Shown here piece after piece: positions 1 to 11,229 of a DNA stretch of 64,000 bases. How positions within the stretch are numbered: position 1 is the stretch's first letter; the number at the start of each line of letters is the position of its first letter. A model generated the notes under the pieces. The model worked only from the letters and a program-made list of their open reading frames with translations, was not told where the DNA came from and searched no databases. The position numbers and the translations under genes were made by a program. This DNA is from Adiantum capillus-veneris (Eukaryota > Streptophyta > Polypodiopsida > Polypodiales > Pteridaceae). The DNA lies in the NCBI GenBank assembly GCA_014529385.2, contig CM043958.1:126357317-126421316 (forward strand), read 5' to 3'.

Positions 1-2202
1 AGACAAGCACTTTAGGCCCATGTATTCACTTTATCATTGAACCATCATCTGTAGCTACCCAATTTGGTATTGATTTGCAAAACACTTTGAACTTTGAAGT
101 GCCATATCTTTCACATCATAGCTCCGATTAACGGACCATAGACTAGCTTGTATACATATAGAGGGCCACCTTTGGCACTCCCATTTCTACAATTTTCACA
201 CTTTAACCATCCACCTTTGATAGGTGCCCTAGCAAAGCATTCTGGCACTAAAAACCCCATAAAGCATACATATCCAATGCTTCTTTCCTGCTCTTGATCT
301 TCATAGCTGCTTGACTACTTTGGCATGTCTTTGAGAGTGCACACATCTCTGTATTGCACTCTTTGTAGAAGGAGGGAGAAGGGTAGCAAGGCATGGAGGG
401 CCTGGCATGGCACATGAAAGAAGTCTCTCTCTCTCTCTATCTCTCTCTTGGGTTGAGGACGAAGGCAACAAGGATGTGTGTAGCTTCCCTTGTAGGAACA
501 AGAGAGGATAGAGGATGAAGGAGGTTGTGGGACTAGCCCCCTACATGAAGGATGCCCCATGGCAGTCTTGCATGAGAGCTGATGGGAGTGGCTTGAAAGT
601 TGGATGCCCGAGGGTGCTGATCATTTTTTGTTTCTACAGGGACTTCATTCAAGTCCCATGACATTAGGGGTGAGCAATTTTCCTCCTGTCTACCTCGTCT
701 AAACAGACTAGCCATCGCTGAATTTTTGTTTCATACTATTGGCAAGTGTGGGCACCCAAGGGTGCCCAAGGAGCCCCTCCCACCAAGTGAGGGCACTGGC
801 AACCACAACCTAGTATATGGTAGGCACAGGTTATTTAATTGTGTCCTAGTAGAAAGCAAGCACAGGTTATTCATGACCCGACATGACCTCCGCATGCAGG
901 AAATTATAGAGGCATGTAATAATTCTTGATATCGTCAAATACTATATTTGTGCTTCACAACGCAGTTGAGTTGATCATGGAGATGCACTTCAATCTCCCA
1001 AATAGTTTGCATGCCCATGGAGATGCCAGGCCACAACAATAGAGAATAAGCCATGCAGATTATGAACAATCAGCAACGGTTGCATATATACCAAATTATC
1101 AAAATGGGATTTTTGGAGTAGCTTCAACATTCAACTTGATTTTCAAATAAGTCAAGGTTTTTTGAGAAAAGCCTTACAAAAAGCCCCTTGCATACAGGGA
1201 TGAAGCATCAATGGGGTTAAAAGCCGTCAATATCCTTGCAAGGTTCCTTGGATGCAAGTCAGACAACTTACTAAGGCCTTTTCCATAGCAACATGCAAGG
1301 AATTTGGCCAAGTATACCAACAACGACATGGTCATCATGTTTGCCATTTTATAATAATGAGGTTTTCTTCCTTATGTGAATTTATTTTTACAAATTTCTA
1401 TGGATAGATGTCCGTAGGATGATTTTGATGTGATGGCAAGGCCTGTTGCTATTCTGCCTCATGGGTGCAAAGGCTAAAGCTGTTTGGCATGGCCGGATTG
1501 ATGGTTTGCATAGCCCTGTGATGCAACAAAGGTGAGTGCACTTTGAGCACTCCAAGCACAAGCTCATCTTATGACAGTTATCATAAGCATTAAAATTTTG
1601 TTGCATACATCGTTGCAAAGGACCAATTATTAGTTTGCAAACATAATATTCTAAGCATATCTATAGACTTCAAGATATTTTCATTTTTGTATCAAAACTA
1701 GGGTTAATTGGGATCTACATGGGCATTTTAGATGCATTTTCAAATTAATTGCATTAACTTTATTTTTGTCAAGTTTTAAGTATGTTTAATTAGATTTTAT
1801 TAGTACTATTTGAAAACACGTTCGTAGTGGACGTTAGCCTAACCTATGGCTGTAGTTTTAATTTCCGTAAGCTACTTCTAGCTTCTTTCTAGCCGCCTAA
1901 ATCTAAAGAGCAATAATGGCTTGCATATGAGCATCGTATGTCCGTGTTACCGATTGATGCCCATATGTTTTTTTGGAAAGGGGAAGGGAAGTTTACTTGC
2001 CATAAGGATACTAGAATCGCCGCTTTATTGACGTAGTACCCACACAATGAGACAATACTTACCACGAGGACACCATACCCCCCGCATAACCAATATGACG
2101 CCCCCGTGGTAAGCACTATTCCTTAGGATAGCTTACACACACACTCAAGTTGTGTGGTAAGGTACCTTAAGACTACCGTGTAATACGATAAAAGGTAGGC
2201 TA
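1..2202. other. Unassigned sequence, no gene recognised
   Basis: Nothing in this stretch matches a family I know. Short open frames are present on both strands but lack recognisable domains. A minus-strand frame at 533-715 carries the peptide MSWDLNEVPVETKN, which is vaguely like the start of some plant transcription factors, but it is short, has no visible partner exon and may be chance. The stretch is AT-rich and resembles decayed intergenic or transposon-derived DNA. Confidence 0.5.
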
Positions 2203-2209
2203 CCACACA

Positions 2210-2301
<92 letters not shown>

Positions 2302-2351
2302 GCACGCACGCACACGCACACGCACACACACAACACAACACACACACACAC
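2203..2351. repeat. (CA)n microsatellite
   Basis: About 150 bp of almost uninterrupted CA dinucleotides, with a short internal CACG-rich variant near 2297-2330. Open frames across it are low-complexity artefacts. Confidence 0.97.
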
Positions 2352-2458
2352 CAGGTCATGTGGTTAGGTACTATGCTACTACCATGCATTGCTACATAGA
2401 GCATGCTCCCACACGACCCCCTCTCTCCCTCTCTCCTCTCAACATACCTGTGAAGGCG

Positions 2459-2462
<4 letters not shown>

Positions 2463-2510
<48 letters not shown>
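2463..2510. repeat. (CT)n microsatellite
   Basis: About 48 bp of pure CT repeat, roughly 110 bp beyond the CA tract. Confidence 0.97.
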
Positions 2511-2512
<2 letters not shown>

Positions 2513-3016
2513 AGTGGCTCAAGAAATAATACCCAAGGGACCATATCAGGGCCCTCTATTTATTTAGTTGCAGCCCCGCCAAGCTTCAGGGTTTCGCGGA
2601 TGGGCCTGGAGGGAAAACTATTTAGACCATGCGGAAAATGTAAATGCTCAATAGGCTTTTTGTGGGTTTTGAGGATGCTCTCAACCGGCTTGTTCCTGAT
2701 CATGTTGAGTGTGATTATGTAAATATGTAAATAAAACCTTTTGATCACAATTTTTTTAAGGTAATTATGTAAATATTAAATCCTTAGTACTACTAACTGT
2801 ACTTTGTGCTCTTGAGTGCCAAAATGTAGGTGGAGTGTGGTTGCTTTTGCACTCTTCCCTTGGGCAGAGAAGGCTGGTTCTTGGTGCTACAATATATGTA
2901 GCATTAGTTTCCACTCCTCTCTACCCAATTTTCTTTTTGTAGGTCTGAGCGTCGATGTAGGTGTTGGTATACACCTACATCATCAAAGTTAGCATCGATA
3001 CATGTCAAAATTAGCA
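2511..3016. other. Intergenic, nothing recognised
   Basis: No domain-bearing frame. The right end holds short imperfect repeats of 'gtaggtgttggtatacac' and 'aaaattagcatcgata' (about 2950-3075), which continue into the decayed frame to the right. Confidence 0.5.
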
Positions 3017-4636
3017 TCAATACATGTCAATGTAGGTGTTGGTATACACGTCAAAATTAGCATCGATATAGGCATCAAAAAATTCCAAAGAAGCACAAAC
3101 CGGCGTGCATACCGACGATACTATGCCGATGCAAATATGAAGTCTTTTCATTTTTAAGACAATTTCTTTTGCATTGATACACGCACTGATATTTGCATGA
3201 CATGTTGTAATGAAACTATACATTATGGTGTAAGGGTATGAGTATACCTTTGGCATGCAACCTCGTGCATATTCCCATTCTTTGTCGGTGATGTAGTCTC
3301 CATGTGACTTTGATTTGGTCATTCTCTCATGGATCCACTTGGCACTATTGGGATCTAGAAAATATGCAAGGTGTTGAGAAGCATGGGGTGCCCTTTTGCC
3401 TCCATGAGCTTGCTTCCATGCTTCCCTCTCTTGCAAACGCCTTGGATTCACCATTGTCCACAAGTCCAACCAGTTGGTCATAGCCTTTGCATTGAGGATA
3501 CAAAAGTTTTTGACCACTCAGTATAGATCCATATCCATGTTAAATAATTTTCCCTTTCCACTTCGCAAGTGTGAATTCATCCATGCAGCCTCCTCATTTG
3601 ACCGCATGGAAGGCATTGATGAGTCAATTTGTGCTAAATACTTTGAAATGTAAACAAATATCTCTTGCAAGATCCATCCTTTGGCCATGCATGCCTTTGG
3701 CTAGGCTAGTAGTCGCACAAAATCTTACAGACTCTTCAAAACCATCTCTACAAAAAAAAAACATCATGCATGCACTAATCCACATATAGAAATCTCCTCC
3801 ACCACATGAGCCAAGAGGTGGACTTGACTAAGAAGAACGGATCAAGGAAATGCATCATCGATGCGGCACACATGGGTTCCACGGCAAGCTTTTGAGCAGT
3901 AGGGATGGCATCTATTTCAATTTCTTTGGAGCTCACAAATCTTCAAGATAACACACAAGAGTACACTAAGTGCATGATGAGGACACGATGTATATAGAAA
4001 ATTTTTGTTGAATAGAGATACGAGGTACCTTACTAACTTCTCGAGTTTGAAAATAGCTTCCCTCACTTTCTTGTCTTAGCATATGTACATACTCAAAAGA
4101 ATAAAACAAAATATGATTTTAATCATGCACAAAATTCATTATCTAAACAGAACGAGGGAGACTTGATAAAAAATGAATGAAAGAATTTCCTGTAACATCT
4201 TGTGCCAATCATGGGACTTCAACCCATACAATTGAAAACTTCCACCTTTCCTTGCCTCTATAAAAGCCTTTTTTAGTGACCTCATGTTTCTCGTTGGTGT
4301 GCAGATAGATGCAATGAAACCCATCACTCAATCTAGCTCATCTTTGGTTAGAATCCATGGGACTTTAGGAAGGAAAATCCTCCCATTGGGGGCTCAACAT
4401 GGAGGGGGGGAGGCAAAGAGACATTTCAAGGCCCTCAAATCCTTCCTAGCCTCCAAAGAGTCCCTTTTTTCCATAGTGTGGTCCATAGGGTGTGAGCAAC
4501 ATTCTTGAATATGTGCATGACATCCAAGAGGTGTTTTATTTTTAAACATTGACAACAAGGATGCCCTTCCAAACTCCTCAATGAGAGGCTCAAGGTCTTG
4601 GGGGGGTTCGCCTCTCCTAGACATGTAAGTTACCAC
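3017..4636 (-). pseudogene. CACTA (En/Spm) tnp2-like transposase fragment, copy 3
   Basis: This is a decayed minus-strand piece of a CACTA transposase. Near 4540-4470 one frame reads LDVMHIFKNVAHTLW, the tnp2 motif that is DPMHIFKNVGNLLW in the better copy at 11.4 kb. A neighbouring frame continues as KRDSLEARKDLRALKC. Near 4390-4330 there is PWILTKDELD, and at 4200-4250 YGLKSHDWHKMLQ, the motif leading into the DUF4218 region. Several frame changes separate these motifs, so it is not functional. The frame at 3017-3517 (166 codons, with REAWKQAHGGKRAPH and DYITDKEWEYARG) may be an accessory CACTA coding piece, but I do not recognise it. Family assignment is from motif order and from similarity to the copies at 9.4-13.0 kb and 48.95-49.46 kb. 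Confidence 0.75.
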
Positions 4637-4639
4637 GGG

Positions 4640-6703
4640 AGTTCAAATAAATGGGTTTCTTGATTGCCAAAATTTTAAAATTTTAACCGGATTATATTAA
4701 TAGAAGGGGTTTTAAATTTATTTTAGAGAAAAACCATAAGTTTTTGAAAAAAAGGATACCTTAAGCATGTAAGTAAATGGGGGTTTTAAATACCCTTGGA
4801 ACGCACATTATATGAATAGTTTCTTGAAGGTGAACCCCTCAAGATCAAGGTATACATCAATAATCACTACTTTGTACTTCCTTGGCACAAGAAAAAAAAA
4901 GATATATTGCTCTTCTCGGTAGTCTCCCATGGTGGAATATCGTATATAAGTTGATGATCACCACAGGCTAGGCGCTCCATGATGTAGACTTGGTTCCAGA
5001 GGGTTGACATCATCTGTTAGCAGATTCACTAAACGGGCATGCACCTAGCCATACACCATATTTTTAATGAATTTGGACTTTGTTATTTTTTTGAGCTAGT
5101 GTAACTATGCTGTGTGTAAATTTGATCCTAGAATAATAAATTGATGGTTATAATTATATCCGAGATTCTATCATGACATCTGTAAAGGCCTATGTGAGTC
5201 GGTCGTTGGCAATTTAGAAGTCCCTGGGTATAAAAATCAATAACTTTGATGTGAAATGAGACTTATCTTTTGGAGAGAAAAGATCTCAATTGTACATACG
5301 CTCAAGCCGCTTTTGAGGTCCAACTCGTAATCAATATAACTAATGATTGGGTAATCTATTTTCAATTCTAAAACTTGCATTGCATTCCTCTTTCCATGCT
5401 CTTTTAATAAAGTGTAAGCATTTTCAATTTTGTGGTGGCTTGTGACTATGCGTATGTGAGCCTAATCTTCATGTTTGAGTGCTTTGTAGACTTGTCTCTT
5501 TAGGCTTAGTGAAGCTTTTCTTTAAGTTTCATGACGATCAAAGCTCCTTTAGTCGACAAAATGGCATGATGACCTAGAGTAGCGAGAAAGGACATAGGCA
5601 GATTTTCCAATCATTGGGTGGTGATTTGCTTGTTGAGTTGTTGCATTTTTTGTCAGGTTCACTTCTTGAGGACTGACAATATCAAAGAATCTCCTTGCCT
5701 CATTTGAGTCGCTTTCTTGAGTATTGAAATATTATGTTAGTGCTTGATAGCTATGCTACAAATGTTCGATCATGGCGACCCACTAACATTGGTGCCATTT
5801 TGAGGTTAAGTGAGATAGCCAAAAGCATTTCATTCTTTGATTTTTCATTGTGACTTTTTTGGCATTGTTTTGTTTGTCTTTGTTCCTAGTTTCTTTTTAG
5901 CACATAGGAGTAGGTTAGGTAGAAACTAGAACCATCAAATTTGGGCTGAAAGATAGGGGCAGAATTTGTTGAAAGCCATATTTTGGGCAAAATGACCATA
6001 ACTTTAAAATTCAAGAGATTTGATGATAGAGACTTGAAAATTGATCCAAAACCTTTTTTTTTTTGGTTTTGATCAAGGGCCTTGGAATACTTATCAAAAG
6101 CAATCTAGAAAGTTTCACCAGATTCTATGGAGGAACATGGATCATGATCCATGTACCAAGTTTCACCAGATTCTATGGAGGAACATGGATCATGATCCAT
6201 GTACCTTAGATATCCTTTTTGTAGAAAAGTTGTCAATGACATTAGTAGGAAATTTCTCTGATAGATTTTGTTTGAAAGAAAAATTAAAAAATCATATCAA
6301 AATTTGTTGATAGTGCAAAAAATATAGAAACAGGGTTTCAAACACAAAATTTGGCATATCTTGAGATTTATGATCCAAATTCAAAAAAAAGTTATGATTT
6401 AAAATATAAATAACTAGTTGACCAAATCTCATGCCAAAATGCTATCAAACATGGATTGTGATCTATGTATCTTTGGATCATTTGGGGTTGAGATTTGAGT
6501 AGTAGGTAGTTGCCATTTGGATCAACTTTCCCAAAAAATTCAAAAAGTTGGTCAAAAGTGTCAAAACATTAGAAACTAGTCAAAAATTACAAAGCGGACA
6601 CAAAATTCCACATTTGATTCAAAAAGTGATCCAAGTCCAAAAAACTTTGGGGAATAACTTCAAAATTCCAAGGACTATAAGTTGACCAAGTTTCATGTCA
6701 AAC
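4640..6703. other. Intergenic, AT-rich, no gene recognised
   Basis: No convincing coding sequence on either strand. The one structural feature is the perfect tandem duplication at 6110-6205. Sequence to the right of it is AT-rich up to the CACTA terminus at 6704. Confidence 0.6.
6110..6205. repeat. Perfect 48-bp tandem duplication containing a palindrome
   Basis: Positions 6110-6157 and 6158-6205 are identical by eye. Each copy contains the palindrome CATGGATCATGATCCATG. A degenerate relative (catggattgtgatctatg) lies near 6450. The 48-bp length keeps an open frame open across both copies, but no protein function is evident. Confidence 0.9.
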
Positions 6704-6720
6704 CACTACAAGAGGTTGTG
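6704..6720. repeat. CACTA left terminal inverted repeat
   Basis: The sequence CACTACAAGAGG begins at 6704. CACTA followed by CAAGAG is the usual plant CACTA terminus. The three bases before it, AAC at 6701-6703, would be the target duplication, but the partner end is not visible, so this cannot be checked here. Confidence 0.85.
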
Positions 6721-6912
6721 TGCACTTGTGACGTTTTTAGTGACGGAAATACATTGGGTATTTATACTCCCCGGCGTTGCTAAGATCGTCGCTAACAGTG
6801 TCACTACGGGAACGTTGCTGAGCGTCGCTATAACCGTCGCTAGGCTACCTATAGCGACGCTCATAGCGATGTTGCAAAGCTTTATATAGCGATGCTTATA
6901 GCGACGCCCAAG
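6721..6912. repeat. CACTA subterminal repeat array
   Basis: Many short copies of a TAGCGACGCT/GTCGCTA motif occur in both orientations directly inside the terminus. Such arrays are where CACTA transposase accessory proteins are known to bind. The copies vary by single transitions. Confidence 0.85.
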
Positions 6913-7496
6913 AGTAAATTTTTTTGGGTGGCAGGGCATTGAATGCCGTGCCACCCATCAACCATATTGAATGTTTCAATAATAGAGTAAACCTAAATGA
7001 ATCCAAGATAAGACCATATTCACCTTTGAAAGAAAGTGCAAGGTATAGACCCAAAGTAGTCACCCACAAGACAATATAACCATTAAATCATCCATAGTAT
7101 TGTTTGCAAAATAAAGATACAAAACTGACAAAAGTAAATTGATGAAAGTAAATCAATGACAATTGTACGCATCATAGGCAAAATCACTTGATTGTTAAGC
7201 TTTGCAACTGTAATAGTTACAACACCATTGTCATTATTGAGAAGATATACATGGTTTTCCAATAGTTACAAAAAGACGTATACACGTCATCTCATTATAC
7301 ATGCTATGACAAAAGGAAACTAATGCTATCTAGCTACGGCTAGACTGATGTTGTCTAATCAGACGTCTCATCACGTCCAAGCAGCATATTTTTCGGACTC
7401 TATAGAAAAAAACAATAAGACATCTTTTTGTAAGTATTAACATATAATTTACAAAACAATACAACAAATAGAAAAGAGTAAACCCTAATACTTACC
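6913..7496. other. Non-coding interior of the CACTA element
   Basis: No supported gene. This AT-rich sequence lies between the subterminal repeats and the last exon of the accessory gene, and is probably its 3' untranslated and spacer sequence. Confidence 0.55.
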
Positions 7497-8690
7497 ATGC
7501 CACCGCGAGGACTCAGAATGTCCATCAAGGTGTTTAAGCCCTTTCTACCTGCGTACTCGCGCTTGTACAATGTGGGGTCACGTCCTTTCATCGACCACTG
7601 TTCAAAACATACAAAGAATCCATTATGCTAGAATGTAAAAGTACAAATAAATATAACTACCAAACCTAAAGAGCAATGCAAAAAAAAAACAAAATCGGCC
7701 TCAAATGATACCCACCCGCCGCTCCCCAAGTAGTGCGAGCTCCCTGCCACTACTCATGCTTTGGCTGCCTCCTTTTGTTGCTTCCACTTGTCAGGATTCT
7801 CGTGCGCTGCTCGCTTCACATTCTTTGAATCTTCTTTGGCCAGCCAATTTGGTCTGTTCCACCCATGCTTTATTGCTTTTTTCACTTCAGAACGCTTGTG
7901 CTTGCAATATTCGTGCAACCAAACCTTCATCAGGTCTTCACTGAAGCACTCATCCCGTATTGACACATGAAGCTCGCCATGCAGCATGCTGATGATTCTG
8001 TCTTTTAATTCACTTGGTATTTCACTCCAGGTGTTTAGTATGTAGTGTCTAAGCACCTGAGAGCAAAGACCGCACATGCGCAAGATCACCTTCTTGCCTG
8101 CATCATCCAAGATGATGTCGTTCGCTGAAGTCGACGGAGTACGAAAAGCCCTCTTTCTTGTGACGCGTGAACCTGGGTGTCCTAGCAAGGGTCTCTAGTG
8201 GCGTGTCGATGGGGGTACGGATATCAGGTGTCTCCAGTGGAGTCTGGGCCCCAAAGCGAGGAGTGTCGACTGGGGTGACTCTCGGAGGAGTAGGTAGTGG
8301 TGTGTAGCCAAGAACGGCCAATAGCCGCGTAAAACCTGGCGTAGATAGCGATGTCATGGCTGGTATGGGGGCGGGCAAAGAAGGGGAAGGTAAAGAGACT
8401 CATTGAACATGAGCCGGTGTCAAGGCATCAACAGCGGCATCCCCCACAACAACCTCCGCTGCCACCACTAGAGCGTCGGTGCCTAGACAAGTGTGAAGAT
8501 TGTCTTGTCGACATTGAAGCTTTGGAGCATGATGAATGCTCCGAAATAGAGGGAGACACTGAAGGAGTAGAACGACGTGATGGTGCTCCAGAGTGATGAC
8601 GGTCCTCGTACCACTACCTCTGCCGGGGTGACAAAGAAGAAAGAAACTCATCATTAGCCATGCCTGCATTAAACACACAAACATTTAATC
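7497..8690 (-). pseudogene. CACTA accessory gene (Transposase_24-like), multi-exon
   Basis: This is the second gene of the CACTA element, on the same strand as the transposase. The main exon at 8188-7754 encodes about 144 residues rich in Lys and Arg, including NTWSEIPSELKDRIISML and a Lys/Trp-rich end (NRPNWLAKEDSKNVKRAAHE). This resembles the plant transposase accessory family in style but is too diverged for a firm call. Upstream, 8378-8190 encodes a Pro/Thr-rich low-complexity segment with repeated TP motifs. A further exon at about 7601-7497 is flanked by a good acceptor (TTTTGAACAG) and donor (GCATG then GTAAGT). In known families such proteins bind the subterminal repeats, which lie just beyond this gene. 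Whether the frames join correctly was not resolved. Confidence 0.6.
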
Positions 8691-8720
8691 TTAATATTGA
8701 ATGGAGAAGAAAACATGGAC

Positions 8721-8723
<3 letters not shown>

Positions 8724-8799
<76 letters not shown>
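8724..8799. repeat. (AG)n microsatellite
   Basis: About 75 bp of pure AG repeat inside the CACTA element, upstream (on the minus strand) of the accessory gene. Long Ser/Leu or Glu/Arg frames here are artefacts. Confidence 0.98.
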
Positions 8800-8802
<3 letters not shown>

Positions 8803-8893
8803 CATAAAGGGGGAGGGATTCCTGTGTAGAGAGAGATTCCTGTGAAGTTCTTGTGAATTTGTCTCCTGTGTGCATTCTACATATCTTGTAAAA

Positions 8894-9268
8894 GCACTGC
8901 GCTCCGAGTGTGATGGAGACTAAGGCTGCAATCGTGAAGGAGGTGATCCGTCTCTGCTCATAGATGCTGCTCGTCCCTCCACTAGATCTAGTTGATCAAA
9001 TGAAAGAGACGGTAAGAAGCAGGTGGGGACTGAGGCTGCAATCGCGAAGGAGGCGATCCATCTCTGCTCATAGATGCTGCTCGCCTCTCCACTAGATCTA
9101 GTCGATCGGGTGAAAAAGAGACGCTAAGAAGCAATAGTAGTGCTTCTTAGCGTCTCTTTCTTCCGATCAACTAGATCTAGTGGAGGGACGAGCAACATCT
9201 ATGAGCAGAGACGGATCACCTCCTTCGCGATTGCAGCCTCAGTCTCCATCGCACTCAGAGCGCAGTGC
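8894..9268. repeat. Fold-back structure: two direct copies plus one inverted copy of a ~120-bp unit
   Basis: A unit containing 'ggctgcaatcg', 'ctctgctcatagatg' and CTAGATCTAG occurs at about 8894-9018 and 9024-9133 in direct orientation, and at 9141-9268 inverted. The middle and right copies form a hairpin: 9118-9132 (gagacgctaagaagc) pairs perfectly with 9142-9156 around a 9-nt loop. The outer ends GCACTGCGCTC (8894-8904) and GAGCGCAGTGC (9258-9268) are also exact complements. A transcript would fold into a stem of over 100 bp, suitable for small-RNA production; that use is inference. Confidence 0.9.
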
Positions 9269-9436
9269 TCGTTGGCATATCAGACTTTCACGACACACTG
9301 AGGAGTGTCCCTGCTTGTGAGAACATATGTGGAGCATACGTACTTGGAGTGGACGCAATGACAATTAAACACAATTTAAATTTCTCAAGTATAGCCACGT
9401 GAATACAATATATATTATAAAACGGAGAAAAATTGT

Positions 9437-10161
9437 TCAAATACAATGTTTATGGCTTTGAGAGGTCTCTCTCTCATCCTTGCATAGCTCAGTATAACTC
9501 CCTATATCTATATAGAGCTCTCCGTTTAGGCAGATGTCCTTTGTTTCATTTTGTAGATCCTTTGCATGCATCCCATAGAGTAGCAGCTTTATGCTCGTCT
9601 GGCACCACCTCAACGGCTTTTGACTGAGCATCTTCTCCAATCTCCTCCATTGATGCCACTGTGATTGGCACATGGTAGCCCTCATATGTACGTGCACTAC
9701 GAGGGGATACCTCTATGACATGTACCACCAGTTTGATGCAGACTTTGTAGGATGAAATATCACCTCCCAGAGCCACATAACTTACATGAGAGCTTCCAAG
9801 CACATAACTTCTAAAATTGGATGTTAACTATTTACATGCTTACTTGTTCACAATGCTCGGGTAGTACGAAAGTGTCTCTTAGGTTGGTCCACTTTTTAGT
9901 TGAATCCACCTCAAGGAAACCCGACTCTCCTCTGCACATAGTAGCGTTGTGACCCTCCATGTTTATCTTGAACCATTGCACATCGAACAAGTCGACAAAA
10001 AATCCTCTATAATCGATCCTCAAAATCTCTTGAAGCGTGCCCAAGTAAGTGAGTTCCGCCACCACAAGATCTGCATCAGAGGACCATCGTCGACAAGACT
10101 GTCCAAATTTTACCATGATTCCACAATCTTGAGTAAAATGCTTTTTGTCGATCCGTTCCAC
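9437..10161 (-). pseudogene. CACTA transposase C-terminal region with DUF4216-like domain
   Basis: The minus-strand frame at 10161-9832 contains LTYLGTLQEILRIDYRG, then VQWFKINMEGHNA, and ends with KKWTNLRDTFVLPEHCEQV. This is the pattern of DUF4216, a domain found downstream of tnp2 in plant CACTA transposases. A separate frame at 9803-9546 (start MLGSSHVSYVALGG) probably continues the C-terminal tail after a frame change or intron. It sits directly after the DUF4218-like region in the expected order. Function beyond membership of the transposase gene is unknown. Frame breaks indicate a pseudogene. Confidence 0.75.
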
Positions 10162-10461
10162 CCTAAAATGTTGACCTTTACACCATGCTGCTGTGAATGA
10201 ATTATACTACAACCAACAAAGATTATGAGTGGCCGTTCAAACATCTAGAAAGTCACTAGTCGTACATTGCAAACTTACCTTGGTTGCGCAATCTCGAGAG
10301 TACTACCACTCCTCCTCCGTCACTTCTTCACTGCACGGTTGTGCATTTTTCAATTGGTTGTGCAACCATATTAAGCTCATGAATGCTGGGAGGCTCTCCA
10401 GACCCGCCGGATAATGCATCGGTGGTCGTCTTTCCCATCTCCATTCGATCTGTGCCCTTTG

Positions 10462-11074
10462 TCACTCTTGCTTTGCATCCTCGTATTGTGAAATCCACTT
10501 TTGCATCACTGGATTGTGAAGCATGCAAAATCGATTGATTTTAGCCTCTAGATCTTCCGTCATCTTCTTCTTAACACCGAGATTGCACATGACAATCCCA
10601 GATATGCACTCATCATCTATGGTTCGCCATAGCGTGTCCCGGGCTTTATCAAACCCATCTAGCCACTCTCTAATGTAAACTAGGGACTCTGATACCAACC
10701 AACCTTCTACCATGCTACCCTTCGGACGTGCCTTCTGACGTACATATCCCTTAAGTGTTTTCATGAAATGTTCTAAAAAGAACATCCATCTGGAATGTAA
10801 ATGTGCCAGCTATTTCCACCTCATCAACTATGTGAACAAGAAGATGCACCTGAATGGTTAGCATGGTAGTAGGAAAGTGTTTCTCAAACATGCACACAGC
10901 TTTCGCAGCATTTAGTTTGACAAATGGTATGGAGTTGATCTCCTTTTGTGAGATCCATTGCACCAACTTTGCAAGTTTGTAGATTGTGTTACGGATGTCA
11001 GGAGACAAATATCCCTCAATGGCCACCGGTAAAATAAATTGCAAAACACGTCTAGTAATGATATTAAAGTCCAC
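10462..11074 (-). pseudogene. CACTA transposase DUF4218-like region
   Basis: Two overlapping minus-strand frames make up a DUF4218-like domain. The first (11074-10751) has VLQFILPVAIEGYLSP, then KLAKLVQWISQKEI, then MFEKHFPTTMLTIQVHLLVH, all characteristic of this domain. The second (10785-10462) continues with LEHFMKTLKGYVRQKARPKG and a segment ending VYIREWL, matching the family's ERYMKxLKGYVxNxAxPEGS pattern. The domain is broken by a frameshift around 10770. It follows the tnp2 core and precedes the DUF4216-like part, as in known plant CACTA transposases. Confidence 0.88.
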
Positions 11075-11229
11075 ACAAATTTGTTACACAACTCCCACTA
11101 TGATATATTCCACTTCAAACATACCCAACACATTTTATGCCAATCGTGTGACTTCAAACCGGTAAGCTTTCCTTCTTTAGTGAAACACGTCCAGAGCGAG
11201 TGCATTATGCCAGTGGAGGTCCGCCCATA

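Noticed and set aside
533-715. SBP-box-like first exon (SWDLNE peptide)
   Set aside because: Only a six-residue resemblance, with no zinc-binding SBP domain anywhere near.
2123-2404. Cys/Val-rich open frames on the minus strand
   Set aside because: They are translations of the (CA)n microsatellite.
6041-6310. Open frame with a duplicated peptide (RKFHQILWRNMDHDPCT-like)
   Set aside because: The repeat is explained by the 48-bp tandem duplication being a multiple of three; nothing else suggests a gene.
8614-8875. Ser/Leu- and Glu/Arg-repeat open frames on both strands
   Set aside because: They arise from the (AG)n tract and show no conserved sequence outside it.
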